A DNA stretch of 64,000 nucleotides from Hofstenia miamia. Its lineage: Eukaryota; Xenacoelomorpha; Acoela; Hofsteniidae. The stretch lies in NCBI GenBank assembly GCA_900660155.1, contig CABFPE010000242.1:866398-930397 (forward strand), read 5' to 3'. The notes under the pieces were generated by a model that had not been told where the DNA came from, ran no database searches, and saw nothing but the letters and a program-made list of their open reading frames with translations. Position 1 is the stretch's first letter. The number at the start of each line of letters is the position of its first letter. Of this stretch, positions 10,990-22,932 are shown one piece after another. The position numbers and the translations under genes are program-made.

Positions 10990-12040
10990 CTTTGGACAAC
11001 TCTATCAGAAGCAAAGGGCACACTGTTTTATTGCAGTTGCTGCATGTAGATCTTGTGTTTTTTCGACGAAAATGGCAATGTTTCACAGCATTTTTGCGAA
11101 GTTCTGGGTCTTGGACAGCTGTTTGTCGGAATCCAAATATTTATTGTGAACGTGAATATTTAGTCTTTTGCGAGAGGATTGTTGTGTCTATGACGTGTAC
11201 AGTATTTGTAAGTGCTAATTCTAAAAAGAGGTCTTTGAGAAGGGATGGCCTTGTTAGTGTAGATTTTGTCATTCTTCATGAAAAGATATGCATTGGTTCT
11301 TGCTACATCCAACATATTATATAAGACTAAGCATGGCTAACGTATTGAATTAAGCCGATATGTACATTCACTTACATTCTCACAACCTATACCTGAATTA
11401 AAATGAAGAATCCTTTCGGATTTGCTAGAATGTTCAAGTATAATGGTGATTCCAGAATCAGAAGTATTAATCTGAATAACACACAAGTTTCTCTTGTGTC
11501 ATATACGACACAATATTATAGTAAATTCGTTGTTGTGGTCCTTTAAGAAAATACGTGCATGTGGCACTTCAACGGCGGATTTTTCTTACCGTGCCCAACA
11601 CTGTCAACATGTTTGGAAAATGATAGCGCATGAGTTGTGAACAAATTATCAGCTACAATATCATGACTAGTATAGAAAAACGGTTCGCATAGATGCAGCA
11701 CAACGTCTTTGGCGAAAGCACGATCGGAAAGTCTTCTTCCAGTATATATTATTGCATTAAATGCATGGCCTGGAGTCCCCTCAGCCAACCAAAAAAATGA
11801 TTAGGTTATATTTTCCAAGTTTTGTTTTCATATATGTCCGGTTTGGTATAATTCCTCGGTGCTCAAAATGCTTTTCGTCTATGGTAGTTATGGCGCCAGG
11901 TCATTAAGGTCGTTGAAGATTCCTCGACCATTGATTCCAGATGTCGCTAATAGCAGCTAAACGATCAGTGAAAAATCACTGATTACGATCTGATCTTGTT
12001 CTCGAAATGAATCGAACTCTTTGTAAAGACATTACAGCTA
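10990..12040 (-). pseudogene. piggyBac transposase relic
   Basis: On the minus strand, scattered frames reproduce the order of a piggyBac transposase: TDRLAAISDIWNQW, ITTIDEKHFEHRG (first Asp), RTYMKTKLGKYNLIIF, IYTGRRLSDRAFAKDVV, SHDIVADNLFTTHALS (second Asp), then YNMLDVARTNAYLF. A C-terminal cysteine motif (CHFRRKNTRSTCSNCNKTVC) comes last. Many stops and frame changes separate the pieces, and I could not find TTAA termini with matching inverted repeats. It is more decayed than, and different in sequence from, the piggyBac at 3.9-6.2 kb. Confidence 0.85.
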
Positions 12041-12927
12041 TAAAAAATAATGAGCAATCCTGTAAGTAGTTCTTCATAAGAAAACAATTACATGTCACAA
12101 CCAATTGTTTGAGTATTGCAGCGAAGGTCAGTCACCCTTTTTGCTTTTTCATCGAAAAATTTCGCACAGATTTGGTTCAGATAAAGAGCTTCTTTGGCAA
12201 ATTCTGCTTACAGAATGTAACCTCTCACAAGGAGTAGATAATTATGCTCTGTTGCCACATGGGTAGCAATACCAAAATTCGCAAGCACTATTATTTAGAC
12301 TGCGAAGATAAATATGCTCTCCGCAAATGGATATGGTATATCTAGTTCAAAACAAAAGGTATAGTTATTTGAAAATAAGTTAGCTACGAGGATAGGGGTT
12401 AAACTAATAGAATTCTTGTTGTCTTTGTCGCTAGGTAAATTCTATTCACAAATTAAATATAGTGAGAATATACTAACTAATTGTACCCAGACGGCTAATT
12501 CTAATTAGATAATCCGAAATTTGGGTTGTGCAATACAACGATTTAAATCGATCGCAATTTTGAATCGATTCAGAACTAAAATTCGAAATTGAAATAATTT
12601 CTATCGATTCTTTAGTCACTCCCCCGACAAGGTGACATAGCATTAGTAAAGTAGTATACAGTATGACATCATCTGTTTAACATTGGAATCGGTCACGTTT
12701 TTTGCTGATCCGACTGAACCGGCTAAGCTTTTTCTTAACCGGTCTGTCAACCTTGACCGGCGGCCAGAATTTGATATTTGCAACACGATGGGGATAATGT
12801 CTTTAAGTTTAATGAAAAGATACAGCAATTTAATGGCTAAGAAAATTGTATTGTCAAATTATAATATTTCTCATATTTGCAAAGTATGTAACTCATAAGT
12901 ACCGATTAAGAGTCTAGATAAGCTTAA
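12041..12927. other. Non-coding; nothing firmly recognised
   Basis: A stretch near 12678-12770 is rich in ACCGG/CCGGTT words and might be a decayed end of the GGAACCGG MITE family, but I cannot match it to a partner. Confidence 0.35.
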
Positions 12928-12935
12928 GTCCTGCC

Positions 12936-13223
12936 CAGGCGCGGCTTTAAGATTTTTAAAACAGGGGGGCACCATCCAATTTTGTTTCAAGAAAATTTAA
13001 ACTAAAATGGAAATTTAAACAAAAATAACTCCAAGAGAAAACTTAATTGTAAAATGTAACCTCTAAATGTCCAAATTAATGCATTTCTCACCTTAAATTG
13101 TCGGATGAAACTTGCACACATCAACATAAAAAATATTTGAGAAAGACACTTTTACAAAAAACTAAGAATCCCCAAAAAGGGGTTAACTGGCCCTCGGGTG
13201 CCTCCTCCCTAAAGCCGCGCCTG
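12936..13223. mobile_element. hAT-type MITE (CAGGCGCGGCTTTA termini)
   Basis: The 288-bp element has inverted termini CAGGCGCGGCTTTA at both ends. It is flanked by GTCCTGCC (12928-12935) and GTCTTGCT (13224-13231), which match at 6 of 8 positions and so look like an aged 8-bp target duplication. It has no coding capacity. Confidence 0.75.
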
Positions 13224-13874
13224 GTCTTGCTCCTTTCAAGACTACAAATGCCTTAACAGCATCTCTTTTTAAAAGAGCAAGATTTTCATTAAACAATTTC
13301 TTGCCGCGAAGACGTTGAGCTCAGACTTGGCCTTTGATGTTGATATCACTAATATTTTGCGGCAATTGGACTGAGATGCGGAAACTGGAATGATTTCGAT
13401 TTACAGACCTGAAAGAACTGTACGTATCTATATTACAACGCATTCAATGTAAAACAATGTGATATGCATTGTGTAGGACTATATATCAAAATATTGCCTG
13501 TATCAAGAAATCCCTAGTCGACTGGTAGGACTAGTTTATTGACAATGCTGGTTGGCGATCAATAGATTTAAAACTTAGGCCGGTATTTGGTAGTAGCGGT
13601 CAAAATTCGGCCACTTAGTCGCTGTATATACATGTAATTTAATTGCAAAAATATATTCTAATATCGCCAATCCAATATATAGAACTCTAATTCAATTTAT
13701 TGCATAAAATTTCATTAAACAATTTTGTTGTTACCAAACTTTGACATCGAAACTTGGACAATAAAGAAAAGAAAATAGGAAATCATGCTTTATCCTTCAG
13801 GTCTAAAGAAACTAAGCTAACCCGGAGCCTTTATGATTGTCATTTTTAGCTACATTTTCCTAATTAATAGCTGT

Positions 13875-13878
<4 letters not shown>

Positions 13879-13929
<51 letters not shown>
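13879..13929. repeat. (GA)n microsatellite
   Basis: About 51 bases of uninterrupted GA dinucleotide. Confidence 0.97.
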
Positions 13930-13931
<2 letters not shown>

Positions 13932-14129
13932 CATAAGAAGCAAAGGCAGTTTATGCAAATAAAAACACGGGATTAATCACTGGTGGTTTGCAACAAATAT
14001 TTTATCACAATCACCCACCACCATTATCTTAGGAGTACTGCACTGAGATAACAATCGTGGGTTTCAGATCTATTCTCAGTTCTCATTAGTAGGCCAAGTG
14101 AACACCGATCAACCGGGATGACAAACATC

Positions 14130-14202
14130 CTGACACGACCCAAACGGTAACGGTCGACCGGCTTGGCAACCGGCCGGTCGGTTCCAACCGGTTCCAACTC
14201 TG
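14130..14202. mobile_element. Solo right end of a GGAACCGG-family MITE
   Basis: The stretch ends in CCGGTTCCAACTCTG, the same terminus seen in the element at 42977-44269, and is full of CCGG words. I could not identify its left end. A weak candidate (TTGGAATCGGTC near 12683) lacks a matching target duplication. Confidence 0.45.
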
Positions 14203-14725
14203 CATTGAAGATATCACGCGGTGATTGCGCTAGGTTTAATATACATGTTAATGCCTTCTAAATTTTGTTTCTTGCCATAAGTTGCCTCAGAACCTACAAA
14301 AACAGGGTTGGCAAAAATGCATTTTTTAGAAAAAACGTTTTAAACGTTTAATTAACGTGTTTTCATCAAGTCAGATCAAAGTACTATTATTTTGCTGAAA
14401 ACACTTAGTTTCAAACAATTATTTATGATAAACTCATCCACATTCATTTTTTGTGTCAGGCTGGTAAACAAAACGAAAATTTTGACTTTTTTCGGTCTAA
14501 ATTCTGTTAGGAAAGTACGATTGATTATAAAATTTTATTCTAAACGTTCTAAAAAATCTTTATGGAATTAAAAAATACATTAAAAACCATTGCAAGAAAT
14601 ATGTTTAAGACGCTGTTTTACGCAATGTTGAAAAATCCCAGGGTTTTAACATGACAACTCTGTACAAAGAATTATGAAAAAATGAAATCGATTCATTTCT
14701 AAAAAATCGATCGAAATCAAAATGA

Positions 14726-15666
14726 TTATAAACATTTATTAATGGTTTTCAACTGCGTTTTTAATCTTAAAACTTTAAAATTTACCTTGAAGTTTTTCGC
14801 TTTTTTGAAAGTTTTCCCTGTCAGCTTTACTTCCAATTTTGAATCCAGACTCGTAATATTAATACATTCCTGACTTGATCTGTTTGCTTGCAAAGAATTC
14901 GGGTAAGGCCATTCGTGCGTCTCCCCACCAGAGTACGCGTACATGCGAGATTTTTTGTAATTATCATCTTTTACGCAAGTATTTCGAATTATTAACGTCC
15001 AGTTTTTTTCTGCATTAAAGTCAATAAAATGTTTAAAGATCATTGTCCTCGTCAACCGATTGTTGACTTTGAGGTAAGCAATAATTGGACACATTGAACA
15101 TGTAATTACCCCAATTTTCAGATTATGCTTAGACGTTATTACCCATTCTTCATTCTTGTAAATCCATCGACTTCTTAATATTGGTTTAGATCTCATTATA
15201 TTGTGCGTTGAACGAAAGTCTTCATTGAGTTTTCGGATGTTCTGCTGTAATTTGAAGTTTTTTGTTTTGATAAAGTATATTAAGTTAGAGTTCATTGGAA
15301 AAGTTCTTGCAATGTCAATATGTGAATTTTGTCCAGTGCAGAATGTCGTGTTGTCTTTCACTGAATTTGACTTGTAAATACATGTATCCTTTGTGATTTG
15401 AATGCAATGTTCTCCAATGAATTCCCCAATTGGAAATGTTAATGGAAACTTGATCTTGAGGATTTCTGATTGATGATGTGATACTATAATACTATTGTCT
15501 CTGAATTTGATAAAATCCTCCCCATATGTAATTGTAGCATATGACAAATCACCACTCTGTTCGATTAGACGTTGAGTACTACATTCCAATGTTTTGATAT
15601 TCTCGAAATTCAATTGTTTTCTTCTTATAAATGTGTGTGATGTCAAGTAGTAGAGGTTTTTCTTGT
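14726..15666 (-). CDS. Terminal exon of an unrecognised host protein
   Basis: An open frame of about 313 codons runs on the minus strand from a plausible 3' splice site (TATTTTAG ending at 15667) to a TAA at 14726-14728. No in-frame ATG lies near its start and a stop lies just upstream of the splice site, so earlier exons must supply the start. The protein has eight or nine scattered cysteines and is Lys/Asn/Ile-rich. Segments such as GVITCSMCPIIAYLKV and MYAYSGGETHEWPYPN look like ordered, possibly extracellular, structure. I do not recognise the family and see no transmembrane segment. Its length without stops in such AT-rich DNA argues that it is real and under selection. The neighbours give no functional hint. 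Confidence 0.5.
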
Positions 15667-16262
15667 CTAAAATACTTTTTTAATTAAGACTGCATTTGTG
15701 TATATTTTATTCTAAACTAATAACTTAATCAGTTTAATATTTAATAAGTATACTCAAAGTATTTTATTTATCGAAATTGTTAAAGCATTTTCATTTGATA
15801 TGCACTTCCATTATAGCGAGCCTTAATTTTGGGCGAGTAGTCAAAGAAAGTATTAAAAAATGACGTTTTTCTAAAAATGCTTGGGGGAACTTTCTTGGAA
15901 TTAAAAAGTTTTTAGAAAATATTTTCTGCTAAATTTATGAAAACCTGTCTAAATCGCTTAACTTTTCAATGAAAGTTTTTTCTTCAAGGGTTGAAAGTTT
16001 CTTGACTAATCTTACATTTTTGCATCATGTATTTAAAAATCGTATCTTTCATCAACAAATTTATTATCGTTTATGATAAAACTATCAAATACCTACTCTA
16101 TTCTTATAGCTGCATTTTCCATTTTGCTGATTGGTGCTGCTCTCTCGTACATCGTCACCAATTCTTGTTTACACTATCATTATGGGAGCACCTAAAGCGA
16201 TTTTTTCGTGAAATATGTGAGTTGTATTCACAAATAAAAATATTAGCAAGTTCCCCCATTCT
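15667..16262. other. Upstream of the unknown exon; no exon recognised
   Basis: The missing 5' exons of the minus-strand gene should lie to the right of 15667, but I could not identify one here. Confidence 0.35.
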
Positions 16263-16270
16263 GTTCGGTG

Positions 16271-16659
16271 CAGGGTTGGAACCGGATGGGCTGGGTTGGG
16301 TCGAGATAATTTAACCAGTAAAATGGTTGAAGTTTTTTAAGGACAAAGCGACGATGTGGAATCAATTTTTGTTCTCAAGAAAGCAATAAACAACAATTAA
16401 TGTTAATGAATTTGAACATATTTACGACAATCTGTTTCTTTATTAACTCAATTAATTGATTTTTAATAAATTCATCTCTGTACTCATATATAAAACACTA
16501 AAAAGCTCAGTTGGGAGCTAATCAATTTTGGATATATTTCTCACCGGTTATATACCTGTCAGGTTGATAGCCTTAAGACCCACACAGGTCCACCGGCATA
16601 ATAATTAGGAATTACCGGTTCAGTTGGATTACTATTTTTGTCGACCGGTTCCACCCATG
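16271..16659. mobile_element. hAT-type MITE (CAGGGTTGGAACCGG family)
   Basis: The 389-bp element has left terminus CAGGGTTGGAACCGG and right terminus, read inward, CATGGGTGGAACCGG (13 of 15 match). It is flanked by GTTCGGTG (16263-16270) and GTTCGGCG (16660-16667), an 8-bp target duplication with one change. It has no coding capacity. Confidence 0.75.
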
Positions 16660-16667
16660 GTTCGGCG

Positions 16668-19600
16668 TATTCAGAAGAGCAAATGGACTTTGAAGTTTGA
16701 AAAGAATAATAAAATTACCATCGGTGTCCCAAATAATCATTTTTTCCGATTTAAACGGTTTTTAGGTTTTATGAGGCATGCGGCAATACCAACCATATAA
16801 TTGGATTTTCAAAGAAAATTTTCTTGTTTAATTCAAATAAAAGGAAAATCACGTTTTTATAATCGTTTTATATTACTCTATCTAACTTATCAAAATCAAT
16901 AGTCTGAAATCTACTTTTTTAATGTAGTCATTGAAATAATTATCACTGGATCAGAAGAAAAATCATAATTTATAAATCACTTTTTTCTAATTTATTGCAA
17001 CTAAAATAATACCATAAAGTCGAACTAAGAAATTTCATGGCTTTACATTGTGAAAAATACATTTTAAAACGACATCTGCAAATTGTTTATTTTAATATAT
17101 ATTTTTTGAAAATAAATAATTCACTTACTGAGTGTGAGTTTGCATTTGATCAGGATTGATTTGGTTGTGCAAAAATCCACCAACACTGAAAATTCCTCAA
17201 ACTCGTATAGTTCATTAGAGATTGTGAACCTAAATATACAAATGAAAACAAGTTATTCATGTTGTGATAAAATTTCTTAGCAATGTTCTCAAATCCTTGA
17301 TCCCCTTTCTTCATTTATATTTATAAATTTGTCGTTTTCAAGTGATTAAAAACTTTGCTAATCATGCTGCTGGTGTACGCAACAGCGGGATTGTTTGTTG
17401 TAAATTCCGAGTTTTTTCGTGATTTAAAATTTAAAAATACAGCTAAAATTATTCTGGTTTTTTTACTTATGCAATTAGTAAAACTAATAATATCAATGTT
17501 TTGAGTGCGTTAAGGAAGGCTTATTGTTAAACTAATTAAATTGACTGATTATAGGGTTACTTTATTGCCAGCTGCAAGGGTTTAAATTTTAATTGTAATG
17601 TTTAGCACCAAGGTTGATTTTTGGAGAGAATTCAAATTTCATGTTAACTTCTTCTATCAGAGATTTAGTTTCCATCATATGCCTCTGTGAATATCACCTC
17701 TAATAACAGTTCCATATATATTAAAAATATCAAATTTGCTTAGTTTCTTACAAATTTTTGCATGCAGGTGCCATAATTTCACAAAATTTGACTCGCAAGT
17801 ATTTACAAATCCCATTCCATTGAGAAAATTATATGAATTAGAAGGTAATGTATTGCGTAGAATAGAATTTTTTTATGTTATTTTTCTGAAATTTATTAGT
17901 ACATACACATACATTCAAAAATACATGTATATGGATAAAATTAATTTTCACTTTAAATTTGATTTTTTGATAAATTTTTCTTCCAATGTATGTTTATAGA
18001 GTATTTTTTAGAGGGACAGGCAATTACAAGAACATATGATTGAAACTAAATATCCAATATAAATATATTTCATATGAACTTAGATCGAAATTTAAATTAT
18101 GCAGAAAGCAGTTAAATAGAATCGGTGAACCTTTAGGACGACAACTGTGCATGAATTTTTGTTGTTGATACGCAACGACCTAATTAATTCAGTTTTCCGA
18201 AATGGAATGCTTCTACACAGAAATTTACCAAATATTCTCCATTAGTTTCAGATTTGAAATGTTTCTCTCTTGCCGAAAAGAACCACTTACGAGACAACTA
18301 TTTCACTTACTTGGAATTGTGCAAAGACCTTAAATAAATATGCAGGTTTTTAAATGTAGGCTTAAGAAATTTTTAATAAATTATTACATTTGTTGACTTC
18401 AATTGCTCGTAAGACCCTCAGTTGTGATTGAAGACATATCCAAGAACATTAGTGATCATGCGTGACATAGTCAGAATGTCTGCAATTGCTGGTCAGTAGC
18501 CACATCATTCTGTTATCAGTCATGATTTAACAAAATATTGGGTATTTTTTATTAAAATTCAATTCCTATGTGCGTGTAAAAATTTGAGGATATTGAACAA
18601 ATAGCGACTCATCGTCTATTCTTCTGAATATAGTACAGTCCTGGTTGCATTGTTGAACTTTACAATTATAAAGAGATATTGTCACTCTTTCATTAAATTA
18701 GTTTTTGATGCTTCGGTGATCACGCTGTATGCTTACAATCGTTTGTTGATTATAAACGGTGGTTAAATCTAATGTGATTCGCGAATTCGTGCCATCGGTG
18801 ATTTGATTTATCGATATGCATTTCTTTCTTCATTGTTCAACACACGAAATAACTTTAACACGGTGATTACACTAATTGAGGCACACTTATATTCTATTAT
18901 ACATGTGGGCAAGTTTGATTTGCATTAATAATCCGAGATTTCAAGGTTACCTCTTTCTAAAACCCGCCAGCTTAAGCAACATGAATAAAGGTTCATTTTT
19001 GGTATTTCGCTATGTGTTTGTTGCGCAGAAGTTTAGTAAATTTATTAAATATTGCATTTTTCTCATGGTTAAGAAAGCGAAAAACTATTAACACTAGGTC
19101 GTATTTTTTAAAATAGAAATGTTACTCCAATAAACACAATTGTGAAATAGAAATTATTTTTTGTACATATCGAGTAATAATTTTTTTTCAAAGCCAAATA
19201 GATTTTTTTAATATTTTTTGCAGCCCCAACAACATCCAAATCCTCATAGAACCGTAGGCCCCGCGCAAATGATAGAACTTTCGTGCTAAGCCAATTAAGA
19301 TAAGAAATTACAACGGATGATTTCAAATTTCTTCAAAATTATCCGATCACAATACCCGCTATAATTGGTCTAGCAACGAAAAAATTGTGTTTTCGAATTT
19401 CAACGTCATTTCAAAAGATTATGTAAGCATGTCCTTTCTGCAATTGTTTTCGTTGGTTTATATCTACATGTAATTCATAGCGAATTGTTTGAATTCCAAT
19501 TAAGTAATCATCACACTTGTTTGGACTTGTGCATACAGATCTAATTCACTTAATTGTAATTGCCTAGTGCTATGTGTTTGATACGCGCACCTACGTGTAA

Positions 19601-20506
19601 AAATCTAATAAATGTAATTTTTCATATTCGCATTAATCATACTAATTAGAATCTCGCTTTAACAAAGGGACTTACTTCGTCATAGCTTGATGTTTATTCG
19701 AATTCTGATATTCCTCCTTCAGCGTCATTTGTGTTGTATAGTTTAACACTTGTAAGCCTTCAACTCCACTAATAATCAATATAAACATCAGTGGGTAAAT
19801 TAACAGTTGAGATATCTGCATCTCTCTTTCGGTGCTGTTAAATATTGAACATTATTACTGTGTCGCTATTGGCTAAACATATCAATTGAATCGTTTCTCA
19901 CCGCTGAGCGATAACAATTATAAACAGCACTTGAGTTGGAATTGGTTACAAACGTCTCATTTAGAATGGGGTCGAGCGTGGTAAAATTCCCGCGCATTGT
20001 TAATAACGTTCATTGTTTAAACATGTAGCGGATTATTTAAATCGTGGATCAAATGCTTCACAATCCATTTATTTCTCCGTCAAATTTGTCAAGTTATTAA
20101 GGTCAGAGTAATTGATTTCTTTCACACATACATTGTTATACACACATTAAGTGTTATTCGCACCTCCAATAATCTCGCATATATTCATTTCACTTGCCCT
20201 TTACATATTTATCTGTAATTTATCCATTTATTTATCAGTTACCACAAAATCGATTTTTTATATTAGGTCGTCGTCACTATATTTTCCACATTGAATAACT
20301 AAAGTGTGAAATAATAATTTATAAATTTTATATTGATAAAATGTTTGTTAAAAAAATTAAGTATTTTTCAAACCTCATTAATTTAGAAGATTGTAATCCA
20401 GATTGAAGTTGGGGCTCGGGCACCTCAAAATTGAGAAATACAGGATTAACTATTGCAAGCAAATGAAATAGCTTGAGTTTAATTAATGCTTTTGTTTAAT
20501 AGAAAG
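16668..20506. other. Non-coding, strongly AT-rich; nothing recognised
   Basis: No coding exon, terminal repeat or RNA gene could be supported over about 3.8 kb. Exons of the minus-strand gene at 14.7 kb may be hidden here. Confidence 0.4.
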
Positions 20507-20508
20507 TA

Positions 20509-21808
20509 CAAGGTGTGTCAAAAGTAACTTGACTTTTAAACTAAGTAAAAAAATTTAGCCAATCACAGAAAAGATGATGAAATATTTCGTCATTTTATAA
20601 CTATATAAATGGAATTTAGGTTATGCATAACCATTTTGTTATTTTTCCAGTACTTTTTAATTTTAAACATGGATTTAGACACTAGACTGGAAATATTAAA
20701 ACTATACTACAAAAATGGAAACAGTGCATGCAAAACAGCACACCACCTTCACAAAGACATTTTTATCTATTACAGCTGTCACTATCATGATTAGAAAATT
20801 TGAAACGACAAAATCCTTGCACAATGCTGCTAATTCAGGGAAACCATTCCTCCAAGAAGACCGGAAACCAATGGTAATGAGTGCGCTGAAAACTGCAAGA
20901 TACAAATGTGCATGGCCATGCTAGTTCTTCTATTGTTGCAGCTAGCAGCTACAAGAAAAGTGTTTGTCGAATTTTTAAAGCATGTGGTATGCGGACATAC
21001 AAAATTGCCTTGCATCAAACTATCATTGAATCAGACTATCATCCTCGTCTCGAATTTGCACAATGGAATTTAGCTAATGCTAATTTGCTCAATGTGCTTT
21101 GGTCAAATGAGGCCTATTTTTCTATGGATGGAATCGTCAACCGTAATAATTTTACCATATTGGCGTCTGAGAACCCTCGACAGGTAATAACAGAAGGCTT
21201 GCACCCTGAAAATGTATGTGTGTGGATGGCATTCAGTGCAAATTATGTGCTAAAGCCATTTTCTTTCCGGGTACAGTAAATCAGGATAATTACACCAGTA
21301 TGCTCCGTGACTATAGGTTTCCACAACTAAGAGAGAAATGAAAAATGCAGTCTGTTATTTTTCAGCATGACGGTGGGCCATTACGCTACTCCAAACAAGC
21401 CAGGGATTTCATCAGCACTCAGTTGCCAGCTGAGCGTGTTATTGACAGAGGTTGTGTTCATGCAAAGCCTCCTAGATCACCTGACCTGAGTCCACTTGAC
21501 TTTTATTTGTGGTCTACTCTAAAGTCACGGGTACATCATACATACATTCCAACCAACCTGGATGATTTAAGAAGGAGGATCATGCAAGAAGTTGGTTCAC
21601 ATTGATGAATTACATAAAGCTGTGCAGAACATGATACCAAGATGTGAACTTACTATTGAGCAGAATGGAGGACTATTTGAACATTTGTTTTAATATATCT
21701 GTAATTCCCCTCATTAGAGTTTGTTTATTTATATATATTATTGTTTGGTTTCATATAAATAAAAAGTTATTATAATTTGGAAAGTCAAGCTACTTTTGAC
21801 ACACCCTG
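20509..21808 (+). mobile_element. Mariner-type transposon, both ends present
   Basis: The 1300-bp element is flanked by TA on each side. The left end is CAAGGTGTGTCAAAAGTAAC and the right end, read inward, is CAGGGTGTGTCAAAAGTAGC; the inverted repeats run for about 28 bp with few differences. It is nearly complete in length but encodes a broken transposase. The good match between its ends suggests a moderately young insertion. Confidence 0.92.
20672..21692 (+). pseudogene. Mariner-type transposase, broken
   Basis: The start MDLDTRLEILKLYYKNGNSA at 20672 is followed by a change of frame. Next come a helix-turn-helix remnant and YKIALHQTIIESDYHPRLEF, then VLWSNEAYFSMDG, where the first catalytic Asp is Asn. 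FQHDGGPLRYSKQ (second Asp) and RSPDLSPLDFYLWSTLKSRV (third Asp) follow. About 42 residues separate the last two aspartates, wider than in classical mariners. Several frame changes and stops interrupt the gene, and the Asp-to-Asn change alone should abolish catalysis. Confidence 0.88.
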
Positions 21809-21913
21809 TACATAAATTTACTTCTCTTTTGTATGTTTAATTTGTTTGGAACACATTCTCAATAACCATTTTGTCTTTCTGCTTCAATTATATAGCGGAA
21901 ATATTTAGAAAGC

Positions 21914-22931
21914 CAGGCCTGCCAATGCCTCCCGCATTTAGCCAGAGATCTCCCGCTTTTCAAGGTTTCTCAAGGTTCGCCTGTACTCAATGTGAGATAA
22001 AACACTTTTGAATTGTTTCCTGTTCAAAGGAATTTGAAAATATTTTTTAAATACCAATTTGTAAATATTGTTTTAATAAATTGTTATTCTTATCATATTT
22101 TTGTGATGGCCACCACAGTCAAATCACATATTAACTTTAAACAGCCTAGCGTCCGTTTTTCCACATTTACAAGGAATTTTCTCCAAGCATATTTCCAAAT
22201 TTGAAAATCTTGGGGCATGGATAGATTTATTGGGGAACATACTTTAATGCAATATTGAAAATTTCTATTAAAGGTTATTGCTGTGGCAGAGGAGTTAAAT
22301 AGATTAAAAAGTTTTCTTAGAAACTTTCGAAATTTTGAAAAAGATTTAAATTCTCTCCATACTTAGTGTTCATGTATTTAAAAGGTTTTGAGGCCCTGGA
22401 GGCAACAAACAACTTTGACTGTTTCTTGANNNNNNNNNNNAAATTTTGAAAAAGATTTAAATTCTCTCCATACTTAGTGTTCATTTATTTAAAAGGTTTT
22501 GAGGCCCTGGAGGCAACAAACAACTTTGACTGTTTCTTGATATGTGCAAAATATTCCAAACTTATTGAGGCGGGTCGTGTGCAAAGTCAGAGGTCGTGGG
22601 GCCAAATGCCCGCGCGCGGATTTAGAGCAAAAAAGAAAGAGGATAATCTCCTCTATCATGTGGTGCTTTCAGATTGAGCACAATAATTTTTTAGCTATAA
22701 GCGTTAAGCAATTTCTTTTTAATTTTAATCGCCTGTTTATTAACCACCCCGGAAGGGTAGCAAGAATTTAATGATTTTGTAGTGAAGTTTGCTTCACAAT
22801 TTAATGGCAATGCATATAGTGATGAGAAACACATTTTTTAATACAATTCTTGTAGTGTTCAGTTTTCCATATATCTCCCGCTTTTGTACTTTGTAACTTC
22901 TGTTTTCAACCATTTTGTGTTGGCAGGCCTG
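21914..22931. mobile_element. Inverted-repeat element with CCAGGCCTGCCAA ends
   Basis: A perfect 13-bp inverted repeat, CCAGGCCTGCCAA at 21913-21925 and TTGGCAGGCCTGG at 22920-22932, bounds about 1 kb. That length includes an 11-N gap and a 100-bp gap-edge duplication. ATCTCCCGCTTTT occurs in direct orientation just inside both ends. No clear target duplication was found, so the family is uncertain; the termini are hAT-like. No transposase is recognisable. Confidence 0.55.
22330..22540. repeat. 100-bp direct duplication around an 11-N gap
   Basis: Bases 22330-22429 and 22441-22540 match with one visible difference and flank the gap at 22430-22440 exactly. This is best read as two unmerged contig ends. 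Confidence 0.85.
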
Positions 22932-22932
22932 G

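Noticed and set aside
10836-11324. 162-codon plus-strand open frame
   Set aside because: It is antisense to the piggyBac relic, whose C-terminal blocks are recognisable on the minus strand.
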